From Chromatiales bacterium (GTDB taxonomy: Bacteria; Pseudomonadota; Gammaproteobacteria; JAHELT01), in contig JAHELT010000010.1 of NCBI GenBank assembly GCA_024644045.1, positions 1 through 59,338 of the forward strand: a stretch of 59,338 nucleotides of DNA, in the 5' to 3' direction. Positions within the stretch are counted from its first letter, which is position 1. Each line of letters opens with the position of its first letter. Shown here piece by piece: positions 15,865 to 23,304 of the stretch. The position numbers and the translations under genes are program-made. The notes beneath the pieces are model-generated. The model did no database searches, was not told the origin of the DNA, and saw only the letters and a list, made by a program, of their open reading frames with translations.

Positions 15865-16890
15865 ATGAAACGCAGATATCTCCACAGCATGCTGGCTGCC
15901 GTAGCAGTCACGGTGCTGGCATCGCAGAGCTGGGCGGCAACCACGCTGACCGTGTACACGGCGATCGAAGCGGACGACCTCAAGCGGTACGCAGCGGAGT
16001 TCAACAAGTACTACCCCGACATAGAGATCAAATGGGTGCGCGATTCAACCGGCATCGTCACCGCCAAGCTGCTGGCCGAGAAGAACAACCCCCAGGCCGA
16101 CGTCGTCTGGGGTCTGGCAGCTACCAGCCTCATGCTGTTGAAAGCCGAAGGGATGACCCAGGCCTATAAACCGAAAGGCGTGGAGCAGCTCGATAAGAAG
16201 TTCGTGGACGGTGAGGACCCGCCGCACTGGACGGGAATGGACGCCTGGGTTGCAGCGATTTGCGTGAACACGGTAGAAGCCAAGAAACTCAATCTCCCCA
16301 TGCCGACATCCTGGAAAGATCTGACGAAGCCGGTCTATAAGGGCCATGTCGTAATGCCGAATCCGAATTCGTCCGGCACCGGATTCCTCGACGTATCCTC
16401 CTGGCTGCAGATGTTCGGCGAAGAAGGCGGCTGGCAGTTCATGGACAGCCTGCACCAGAATATCGCCTGGTACACGCACTCCGGCTCCAAGCCGTGTCGC
16501 CAGGCCGGCTCCGGCGAAACCCCGATCGGCGTGTCATTCGCCTACCGTGGCGCCAAAGTGAAGAACAAGGGCGCACCGGTCGAAATCGTGATGCCCGCCG
16601 AAGGCGCCGGCTGGGACATGGAGGCAACCACCATCATCAAGGGCACGAAAAACCTGGAAGCGGCGAAAAAGCTGGTCGATTTCTCGGTGTCCAAGGAAGC
16701 GAACCAGATGTATAACAGCGTGTACGCAGTGGTTGCCTACCCGGGTGTTGCGCAACCGGTCAAGAACTATCCGGAGAACATCGGCGCCAAGATGATGAAC
16801 AATGATTTTCAGTTCGCGGCCGACAACCGCAAGCGCATTCTCAAGGAATGGCAGCGCCGCTACGACTCCAAATCGGAACCGAAAAGCTGA
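15865..16890 (+). CDS. Periplasmic substrate-binding protein, 2-aminoethylphosphonate ABC importer type
   Basis: 341-residue periplasmic binding protein of the iron/phosphonate (extracellular solute-binding family 1 or 6) class. AGGAGGAAACCC before ATG 15865 is an excellent ribosome site. The signal peptide is MKRRYLHSMLAAVAVTVLAS with cleavage after SWA near residue 25. The mature protein starts TTLTVYTAIEADDLKRYA and contains WVRDSTGIVTAKLLAEKN and GVSFAYRGAK, as in the putative 2-aminoethylphosphonate binding proteins that accompany double permeases. Together with the adjacent permease, ATPase and pbfA it forms a phosphonate uptake and use locus. The related Fe3+-binding proteins are the main alternative, but the pbfA context favours a phosphonate. 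Confidence 0.85.
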   Translation: MKRRYLHSMLAAVAVTVLASQSWAATTLTVYTAIEADDLKRYAAEFNKYYPDIEIKWVRDSTGIVTAKLLAEKNNPQADVVWGLAATSLMLLKAEGMTQAYKPKGVEQLDKKFVDGEDPPHWTGMDAWVAAICVNTVEAKKLNLPMPTSWKDLTKPVYKGHVVMPNPNSSGTGFLDVSSWLQMFGEEGGWQFMDSLHQNIAWYTHSGSKPCRQAGSGETPIGVSFAYRGAKVKNKGAPVEIVMPAEGAGWDMEATTIIKGTKNLEAAKKLVDFSVSKEANQMYNSVYAVVAYPGVAQPVKNYPENIGAKMMNNDFQFAADNRKRILKEWQRRYDSKSEPKS

Positions 16891-16904
16891 CCCGGAACTT
16901 ACAT

Positions 16905-16936
16905 CCGCCCGGCGCTGCGCGAACGGCGCCGGGCGG
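16905..16936 (+). promoter_or_regulatory. Strong intercistronic hairpin after the phosphonate-type binding-protein gene
   Basis: CCGCCCGGCGC at 16905-16915 and GCGCCGGGCGG at 16926-16936 form a perfect 11-bp G+C stem with a 10-base loop, 15 bases after the stop of the binding-protein gene. No T-run follows, so it is more likely a message stabiliser or partial attenuator than a full terminator. It parallels the hairpin between proX and proV. Confidence 0.65.
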
Positions 16937-16971
16937 CATCGGCAGCTGTCAGTGATGAATACGCTCACTGC

Positions 16972-18678
16972 GTGAGCACGCTTGCACCAGACGCGGTCGC
17001 TGCACCGCATATCAAACCGAAGGTCGGCCGCGACGACTGGATAATGCGGCTCAGCATGCTGGCGATCGGCGCCTTTCTGGTCGTGTGCGTGCTGCTGCCG
17101 CTGTATTCGATGCTCTCGAAGAGCTTCGAAAACGCCGACGGCGATTTCATAGGGTTAGCCAACTACGCCGACTACTTTTCGACACCCGCGCTGTTCCTGT
17201 CAGCGATCAACAGTCTGTACGTGTCGGTGACGGCGAGCGTCATCGTGCTGGTAACGGCGTTCGTCTACGGCTATGCGCTGACGCGCAGCTGCATGCCGTT
17301 CAAATGGTTCTTCAAACTGGTGGCCTTGGTCCCTTTGCTGACGCCTTCGCTGCTCAGCGGCATCTCGCTGGTCTACTGGTTTGGCAAGCAGGGCGTGGCC
17401 AAAGAGTTGCTGTTCGGAGAGCTGATCTACGGTCCGATCGGCATCATCATCGGCAGTGCTTACTGGGTGTTTCCGCACGCGCTGATGATCGTCATTACGG
17501 CCTTGACGATTACCGATGCGCGCCTCTACGAGGCCGCGACGGCGTTGCGTACCGGCACCCTGCGCACGTTTTTCACGATTACGCTACCGGGGTGCAAATA
17601 CGGCCTGATCAGCGCCGGATTCGTGACCTTCACCCTGATATTCACGGATTTCGGCGTGCCCAAAGTGATCGGCGGCAATTACAACGTGCTGGCGACGGAC
17701 ATCTACAAGCAGGTGATCGGGCAACAGAACTTCGAAATGGGCGCGGTAGTATCGATGATCCTGCTGCTGCCGGCGGTGCTGGCATTTACCGTCGACCGGG
17801 TCGTGCAGAAGAAACAGGTAGCGCTGCTGTCGGCCCAGGCGGTCCCCTATAGGCCGAAGCCCAAGCGCAAGCGTGATCTTTGCATGCTGGTATTCTGCAG
17901 CATCGTCGCCGCCCTGATCCTGCTGATGATCGGCATGGCGCAGTACGCTGCGCTGATCACGTTCTGGCCGTACAATCTGGAGTTTACCCTGGCCAATTAC
18001 GATTTCGATCTGGCCAACGGCGGCGGCTGGGATTCGTATTTCAACTCGATCCGCATGGCGCTGTACACAGCGGCGTTTGGCACCGTGATCATTTTCTTCG
18101 GCGCATATCTCGTCGAGAAAGGCCGGCGTTTCATCGCCGGCCGCAGCATCTTTCACGCGATCGCCATGCTGCCGCTGGCGGTCCCGGGCATGGTGCTGGG
18201 CCTGTCCTACATCTTTTTCTTCAACAATCCGTCGAATCCGTTCAATTTCATTTACGGCACCATGGCGATACTGGTGGTCGCCACGATCACGCATTTTTAC
18301 ACCGTCAGTCATCTGACGGCGGTAACCGCCCTGAAACAGATGGACGCCGAATTCGAATCGGTCGGCGCCTCGCTGAAGGCACCCTTTTACCGTACCTTCG
18401 CGCGCGTCACGGTGCCGGTCTGCATGCCGGCCGCGCTGGACATTTCCATGTACCTGTTTCTCAATGCAATGACCACGGTGTCCGCGGTGGTGTTCATTTA
18501 CTCTTCGGACACCACGCTCGCTTCCGTGGCCGTGCTGAACATGGACGATCAGGGAGAAATCGCCTTTGCGGCAGCCATGGCGATGATGATCGCCTACACC
18601 TGCGCCGGTGCACGGATTCTGCACGCACTGCTGACGCGCAGTATCATGCGCACTACGCAGGCGTGGCGTACGTCCTGA
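16972..18678 (+). CDS. Double-length ABC permease, 2-aminoethylphosphonate/iron type
   Basis: 568-residue inner-membrane protein with two permease domains in one chain, as in FbpB-type and PhnU2-type importers. About twelve hydrophobic segments are visible. Two ATPase-docking (EAA) loops are present: EAATALRTGTLRTFFTITLP near residue 185 and ESVGASLKAPFYRTFARVTV near residue 462. The start is GTG 16972; no ATG is available in frame nearby and no clear ribosome site precedes it. A six-codon frame (ATG 16955 to TGA 16973-16975) overlaps the GTG by GTGA and could couple translation. It works with the binding protein before it and the ATPase after it. Confidence 0.87.
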   Translation: MSTLAPDAVAAPHIKPKVGRDDWIMRLSMLAIGAFLVVCVLLPLYSMLSKSFENADGDFIGLANYADYFSTPALFLSAINSLYVSVTASVIVLVTAFVYGYALTRSCMPFKWFFKLVALVPLLTPSLLSGISLVYWFGKQGVAKELLFGELIYGPIGIIIGSAYWVFPHALMIVITALTITDARLYEAATALRTGTLRTFFTITLPGCKYGLISAGFVTFTLIFTDFGVPKVIGGNYNVLATDIYKQVIGQQNFEMGAVVSMILLLPAVLAFTVDRVVQKKQVALLSAQAVPYRPKPKRKRDLCMLVFCSIVAALILLMIGMAQYAALITFWPYNLEFTLANYDFDLANGGGWDSYFNSIRMALYTAAFGTVIIFFGAYLVEKGRRFIAGRSIFHAIAMLPLAVPGMVLGLSYIFFFNNPSNPFNFIYGTMAILVVATITHFYTVSHLTAVTALKQMDAEFESVGASLKAPFYRTFARVTVPVCMPAALDISMYLFLNAMTTVSAVVFIYSSDTTLASVAVLNMDDQGEIAFAAAMAMMIAYTCAGARILHALLTRSIMRTTQAWRTS

Positions 18679-18768
18679 CACGTTTAGCGCGAAACGCCCG
18701 AGAACTGCGCGGACTGCCTGAAAAGTCAGCCGCAACACAAAGAACGACCCGGGGGATGGGGATACCCG

Positions 18769-19881
18769 ATGACAGCCGACGCAAAGCATGCGCCCACGCC
18801 GTATCTACGCCTGTTCGATGTGACCAAGCGCTTCGGGGACTTCATCGCACTGAAGGATATCTCGCTGGAAATCTACGAAGGCGAGTTCGTGTGTTTTCTG
18901 GGCCCTTCGGGCTGCGGCAAAACCACGCTGCTGCGCGCCATCGCGGGGCTCGACATCCAGACCTCGGGGACGGTCGAGCAGAATGGCCAGGACGTTTCCG
19001 CGCTGCCGCCTTACGAGCGGGATTTCGGCATCGTGTTCCAGTCCTACGCCCTGTTCCCCAACCTGACGGTGGCCAAAAACGTTGCCTACGGTCTGGAGAA
19101 CCGGAAAATCGCCAAACGCGATGTGCGCCAGCGCGTTGCAGAACTGCTGCAGCTGGTCGGCCTGCCTGATCAGGGTGACAAGTATCCCCGGCAACTTTCA
19201 GGCGGGCAGCAGCAGCGCATAGCACTGGCGCGCGCCATCGCCACATCACCCGGACTGTTACTGCTCGATGAACCGCTGTCGGCATTGGACGCCAAGGTGC
19301 GGGTGCACCTGCGCCACGAGGTGAAGCAGCTGCAGCGGCGTCTCGGCATCACCACCGTCATGGTGACCCACGATCAGGAGGAAGCGTTGACGATGGCCGA
19401 CCGGATCGTGGTGATGAACCAGGGGGTTATCGAGCAGATCGGAACGCCGGAAGACATCTACCGCAAACCCAGCACGTCATTCGTCGCTGATTTCATCGGC
19501 ACCATGAACTTCGTTGCCGGCACCGCCGTCGGGCCTGACCGAGTCAGATGTGGCGATAATGTGCTCGCCTGCGAAACCAGCGATATGCGTGAAGGCGACG
19601 TCGTAACCGTTGCCGTACGCCCCGAGGATATCGTGCTCAGAGAGGGCGTAAGCGAGAGTGAGGAGAACGTGTTCTCGGTGCGTATCGACGCAATGGAGTT
19701 TCTTGGCTCGTACGTGCGTGCGGACCTCGCACTTGAAGCACGCGGCGATCAGATACTGCGTGCGGACCTGTCCATCAATCTGGTTCGCCGCATGCAGATA
19801 GCCGAAGGCGACGAGCGTTTCGTCAACATCCCCAAAGAGCGCATCCGCGTCTACCAGGGTACCGTGAATCGGGACGTGTAG
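18769..19881 (+). CDS. ABC importer ATPase, 2-aminoethylphosphonate/iron type
   Basis: 370-residue ATPase that drives the preceding permease. Walker A is GPSGCGKTT near residue 45, the Q-loop VFQSYALFPN, the signature LSGGQQQRIALARA, Walker B LLLLDEPLSALDA and the H-loop VTHDQEEAL. A C-terminal TOBE-type domain (about 245-370) carries VRPEDIVLREG, as in PotA/FbpC/PhnT relatives, and can take part in regulation. The length is typical. It lies 90 bases after the permease stop, and a GGGGGATGGGG stretch precedes the ATG. It is probably the last gene of the importer transcript. Confidence 0.9.
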   Translation: MTADAKHAPTPYLRLFDVTKRFGDFIALKDISLEIYEGEFVCFLGPSGCGKTTLLRAIAGLDIQTSGTVEQNGQDVSALPPYERDFGIVFQSYALFPNLTVAKNVAYGLENRKIAKRDVRQRVAELLQLVGLPDQGDKYPRQLSGGQQQRIALARAIATSPGLLLLDEPLSALDAKVRVHLRHEVKQLQRRLGITTVMVTHDQEEALTMADRIVVMNQGVIEQIGTPEDIYRKPSTSFVADFIGTMNFVAGTAVGPDRVRCGDNVLACETSDMREGDVVTVAVRPEDIVLREGVSESEENVFSVRIDAMEFLGSYVRADLALEARGDQILRADLSINLVRRMQIAEGDERFVNIPKERIRVYQGTVNRDV

Positions 19882-19901
19882 CGGCCTGTGCTTAGCACCC
19901 T

Positions 19902-20510
19902 ATGAACCCACAGAAAAAAGATGTTACCGTGCTCGAGCGGCACCGCGTTTACGACGGTTACTACAAGGTCGACCGGTACCGCTTGCGGCACACGCTGCAC
20001 CTCGGCGGCGAAAGCGACGTGCTGCTGCGCGAAATTCACGAACGCGGTCACGTGGTGGCGGTGTTACCCGTGGATCCGCATCGCGATACCCTGCTCCTGA
20101 TCGAGCAGTTCCGCCCGGGCGCGCACGCGGCCGGCTGGGATGCCTGGTTGCTGGAGTGCGTGGCCGGCATCATCGAGCCCGGCGAAGCGGCGCACGACGT
20201 TGCCGTGCGTGAAACCCAGGAAGAAGCCGGCTGCAGGCTGCTGGACAACCGCCTGGTGATGCGCTTCCTGACATCGCCCGGCGCCAGCTCGGAAACCGTG
20301 GCATTGTACGTGGCGCGCGTCGACTCGACTCACGCCGGCGGTATCCACGGCCTTGCACAAGAAGGTGAAGATATAAAAGTGCACGTGCTGCCCATCGATG
20401 AGGCCATGCGCGTGCTGGATGACGGCCGAATCCTCAACGCGAAGACCATCATTGCGCTGCAGTGGTTGCGGCTTAATTACCCGACCCTGAAGAACGACTG
20501 GTTGAGCTGA
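19902..20510 (+). CDS. Nudix hydrolase, ADP-ribose pyrophosphatase type
   Basis: 202-residue cytoplasmic hydrolase of nucleoside diphosphates linked to another group. A complete Nudix box is present: GIIEPGEAAHDVAVRETQEE followed by AG, with the G, E, R-E and E-E residues that bind Mg2+. The N-terminal part, with RHTLHLGGESDVLLREI and the VVAVLPVDPHRDTLLLIEQFRPG strand and loop, is like NudF/ADP-ribose pyrophosphatase. The preference for ADP-ribose over other substrates is inferred from this similarity. It starts 20 bases after the importer ATPase and is followed 10 bases later by a DUF72 gene, a likely two-gene unit. Confidence 0.9.
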   Translation: MNPQKKDVTVLERHRVYDGYYKVDRYRLRHTLHLGGESDVLLREIHERGHVVAVLPVDPHRDTLLLIEQFRPGAHAAGWDAWLLECVAGIIEPGEAAHDVAVRETQEEAGCRLLDNRLVMRFLTSPGASSETVALYVARVDSTHAGGIHGLAQEGEDIKVHVLPIDEAMRVLDDGRILNAKTIIALQWLRLNYPTLKNDWLS

Positions 20511-20520
20511 CGGTAGGACA

Positions 20521-21219
20521 ATGAGCGTTTACACCGGCACCAGCGGTTACAGCTACAAGGAATGGAAGGGTGTTTTCTACCCGGAGAAGCTGGCAGCGGA
20601 CAAGATGCTCGCGTACTACGCCGGTGAACTGCCGACGGTCGAGATCAACAACACCTTCTACCGGCTGCCGAAAAGCGAGGTGCTTGCGCAATGGCGCCGC
20701 CAGGTCCCGGACAGCTTCCGCTTCATCATCAAAGCGTCGCGGCGCATTACGCACATCAAACGCCTGAAAGAGGCCGATGACGAGACGGCTTACCTGTTCG
20801 AGACTCTGGGTTCGCTCGAGGACACGCTAGGGGCGGTGTTGTTCCAGCTGCCGCCCTTTTTGCGCAAGGACCTGCAGCGTCTGCAGGACTTTCTCGACAT
20901 CCTCCCCGCCGGCGCGCGTGCCGCGTTCGAGTTCCGTCACCCGAGCTGGTACGACGAGGACGTGTTTGCGCTGCTCGCGTCGCACAACGCGGCGCTGTGT
21001 GTGGCCGACGCCGGGGAAGAGCACGACCCACCGGCGCGTGCGACCGCCGACTGGGGTTATCTGCGCCTGCGCCGCGAGAACTACAGTGAACGGGCGCTCG
21101 CCAAGTGGGCGGATTTCATCGGCGGACAGAGCTGGCTGGACACCTTCGTGTTCTTTAAACACGAGGACGCCGGCGCCGGACCGCTCATGGCAAAGCGCTT
21201 CCAGCAGCGTTTCTCCTGA
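20521..21219 (+). CDS. DUF72 family protein
   Basis: 232-residue protein of the DUF72 (YecE-like) TIM-barrel family. The diagnostic N-terminus YTGTSGYSYKEWKGVFYP is clear, followed by VEINNTFYRLPK and FRFIIKASRRITHIKRL, and later LFQLPPFLRKD and AFEFRHPSWYDEDV. Length is normal (220-260). The function of DUF72 proteins is unsettled; some members are linked to nucleic-acid handling. An AGGACA ribosome site lies seven bases before the ATG. The stop is followed immediately by a decayed amidohydrolase end. Confidence 0.9.
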   Translation: MSVYTGTSGYSYKEWKGVFYPEKLAADKMLAYYAGELPTVEINNTFYRLPKSEVLAQWRRQVPDSFRFIIKASRRITHIKRLKEADDETAYLFETLGSLEDTLGAVLFQLPPFLRKDLQRLQDFLDILPAGARAAFEFRHPSWYDEDVFALLASHNAALCVADAGEEHDPPARATADWGYLRLRRENYSERALAKWADFIGGQSWLDTFVFFKHEDAGAGPLMAKRFQQRFS

Positions 21220-21221
21220 AC

Positions 21222-21362
21222 GACCCCGCGGGTCGGGGCAAGCAAGCCGATCTCACTGTGCTGCCACAGGACATTCTATCCATAGACCCGCAACGGATCC
21301 GCGACACGCGCGCACTGCTGACGATGGTCGGAGGGAAAGTGGTGTATCGCGAAGACCTGTGA
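21222..21362 (+). pseudogene. C-terminal remnant of an amidohydrolase (YtcJ/amidohydrolase-3 type)
   Basis: Directly after the DUF72 stop, the frame beginning at 21222 reads DPAGRGKQADLTVLPQDI and then SIDPQRIRDTRALLTMVGGK, finishing VVYREDL before TGA at 21360-21362. This is the conserved tail of YtcJ-like amidohydrolases (G-K-x-A-D-L-x-V-L ... I-R-D-x-x-x-L-x-T-x-V-G-G-x-V-V-Y). Only about 46 codons survive, with no start codon or catalytic domain, so the rest of the gene has been deleted and replaced by the Nudix-DUF72 side. Confidence 0.75.
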
Positions 21363-21378
21363 GGAATGCGCGCGCCGC

Positions 21379-22212
21379 TTACCGCGCGCCGGTCAGGGAG
21401 CGGTAGCGCGCGAGGTGTCGCAGCGCAGCCTTTTCGTTGCCTTCGTGCTCATACAGCATCGCCAGGTTGTAGTGCGCGTCGGCGAACGTCGGATCGAGCT
21501 TCACCGCCCGCAGGTAATGCATCAGCGCCTCGCCGTGGCGCTCCAGCTCTTCCAGGGTGAGCGCGATGTTGTAGTTGGCGACCGCGTCGTCGGGGCGTAC
21601 CGCGAGCGCGCTGCGAAAATGGTGCTCTGCCTGCGCCGCATCCCCTGACTCGAGCTCCAGCCGGCCGATGTTGATGTGCGCATCGGCGTTTGCGTCGTTC
21701 GCGCTGAGCGCCTGGCGATAAGCTTCTCTGGCGCGCGCGACTTCGCCGACCGCCTCGAGATCCAGCCCCAGGTCGAACCATTCCTCGCTGTCCAGCGATT
21801 TGTTGTCGCGTGCCTCGTCGGCCGCCTTGCGCACCAGCGGCGCAACGTCACTCACCAGCTTCGCCAGGGAGAAGTCGAACGTGGTCTGACCGGATTCCGG
21901 ATGCCACACGGTGTCGCCGTCGCGCACCACGACGCGATCGCCGTACGCACCGATGCGCAGCGTACTCAGCGACTTGCCGCTCGGCAGGTTGTCGCGGAGA
22001 TAGCGCAGCGCACCGACCACGCGTCGCGCAGGGACCCGCGAATCGACGAGCTCCTTGGCGGTGCGGATCAGCACCAGGTCCTGGAAGGAAAACCGGTAAG
22101 CGCCGCGGTGGCCGCGCTGCGGTGCCACGAAGCCCTGCTGAACGAACTGGCGCACGCGCGCCGGGGAAACGCCCAGCAGCTCGACAACGTCGTTGGTGCT
22201 GTAACTGCTCAT
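21379..22212 (-). CDS. MerR-type helix-turn-helix protein fused to TPR repeats
   Basis: 277-residue protein. Residues 1-70 form a MerR-type winged helix: YSTNDVVELLGVSPARVRQF is the recognition region and YRFSFQDLVLIRTAKEL follows. A middle domain of unknown type (about 80-150) precedes at least three TPR units (about 155-270), for example AREAYRQALSANDANADAHI, AEHHFRSALAVRPDDAVANY and ALMHYLRAVKLDPTFADAHY. The start at ATG 22212 is chosen because MSSYSTNDV is the natural MerR N-terminus; the frame is open to 22257. The TPR half suggests protein-protein contacts rather than small-molecule sensing. It converges with the amidohydrolase remnant and is adjacent to ku; no target is known. Confidence 0.85.
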   Translation of the reverse strand: MSSYSTNDVVELLGVSPARVRQFVQQGFVAPQRGHRGAYRFSFQDLVLIRTAKELVDSRVPARRVVGALRYLRDNLPSGKSLSTLRIGAYGDRVVVRDGDTVWHPESGQTTFDFSLAKLVSDVAPLVRKAADEARDNKSLDSEEWFDLGLDLEAVGEVARAREAYRQALSANDANADAHINIGRLELESGDAAQAEHHFRSALAVRPDDAVANYNIALTLEELERHGEALMHYLRAVKLDPTFADAHYNLAMLYEHEGNEKAALRHLARYRSLTGAR

Positions 22213-22315
22213 GCAGGTATTACACCAGATTTGAGCAACACTCTCGCGTGCAGCCAAGCCTCAGGCCTCCGGAATCGCGTGGCTCAGGTCGGTACGATCC
22301 AGCCTGTCGCGGGCC

Positions 22316-23173
22316 TCACTTGGCGCGCGCCGTTTTCTTCCTGGCCGCGGTCTTTTTCTTGGAGCGCTGCGCCGGCTTGCGCTCGTCGGCCGACCTGGCC
22401 TGACCGGAGGCGATACTCGCCTTCAGCGCTTCCATCATGTCGATGATCTTGTGTTCCGGCTCCTCGGTGGGCGTGACCGTGATGTCTTCGCCGTCCACTT
22501 TGCGCTGGATCAGCGCCATCACGCGCTCACGCACTTCGTCTTTGTAGTTCTCCGGCTGGAACTTCTCACTCGCCGCCTGCTCGATCAGCTGCACCGCGAG
22601 ATCCAGTTCCTCCTGCTTCACTTCGGCCGCGTCGATGGGCACCTCGGAGAACGAACGCAGCTCATCGGCATAGCGCAGCTGCTCCAGCGCCAGACCGTCT
22701 TCCATCGGGCGCACCAGAACCAGATACTGCTTGCCGCGCGCCGAGTAGCGGGCCAGCGCGCAGCGCCCGGTCCTGCGCAGCGCCTGCGACAGCAGGCGGT
22801 AGGCACGCGCGCCGCCCTTGTCCGGCCCGAGGTAGTAGACCTTCTCGAGGTAGCGCCGCTCGACCGAGTCGGCCGGCAGAAACTCCGCGATGTCGATGGT
22901 TTGCGAGGCTTCCTCTTCGATGGCCTTCAGCTCCTCGGGCGAGAACAGCACGTACTGGCCTTTGGCGAACTCGTAGCCCTTGACGATCTCGTCCCTGGGT
23001 ACCACGTCACCGGTTTTCGCGGAGATCATCTGCTGCTTCAGCCGCGAGCCGTCCTTCTTGTGGATCTGATTGAAGTGGATGTTGGTCGCCGATTCCGCTG
23101 CCGAGAACAGCTTGACTGGAATCGATACCAGCCCGAAAGAAACGGTCGCTGAAGCGAGCGCACGCATAGCCAT
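22316..23173 (-). CDS. ku: Ku protein, non-homologous end joining
   Basis: 285-residue bacterial Ku homodimer subunit that binds DNA ends and recruits LigD. The N-terminus RALASATVSFGLVSIPVKLF, the HKKDGSRLKQQ segment and the barrel region with VLFSPEELKAIEEEASQTID are diagnostic. The core ends near residue 245 (IDMMEALKAS) and is followed by a Lys/Arg-rich tail (SKKKTAARKKTARAK), the type that in bacterial Ku helps threading on DNA and LigD stimulation. ATG 23173 has GGGAG upstream; ATG 23167 is an equally possible start. It is divergent from ligD across 131 bases, the usual paired arrangement. Confidence 0.96.
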   Translation of the reverse strand: MAMRALASATVSFGLVSIPVKLFSAAESATNIHFNQIHKKDGSRLKQQMISAKTGDVVPRDEIVKGYEFAKGQYVLFSPEELKAIEEEASQTIDIAEFLPADSVERRYLEKVYYLGPDKGGARAYRLLSQALRRTGRCALARYSARGKQYLVLVRPMEDGLALEQLRYADELRSFSEVPIDAAEVKQEELDLAVQLIEQAASEKFQPENYKDEVRERVMALIQRKVDGEDITVTPTEEPEHKIIDMMEALKASIASGQARSADERKPAQRSKKKTAARKKTARAK

Positions 23174-23304
23174 GAGAGAATCTCCCGGTCCGATGCCCTG
23201 AACGCATTGTGTGTGAACCCCGGGCCTTCGACAAGACCGTGAGGCGCTATTCAGAGTGTTTCGAATTTAAGGCGCTAAGATATTGATAATAAGCTGAAAG
23301 TTTT

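Noticed and set aside
16905-16936. The 11-bp hairpin as an intrinsic terminator.
   Set aside because: No T-run follows, and the permease and ATPase downstream belong to the same importer.
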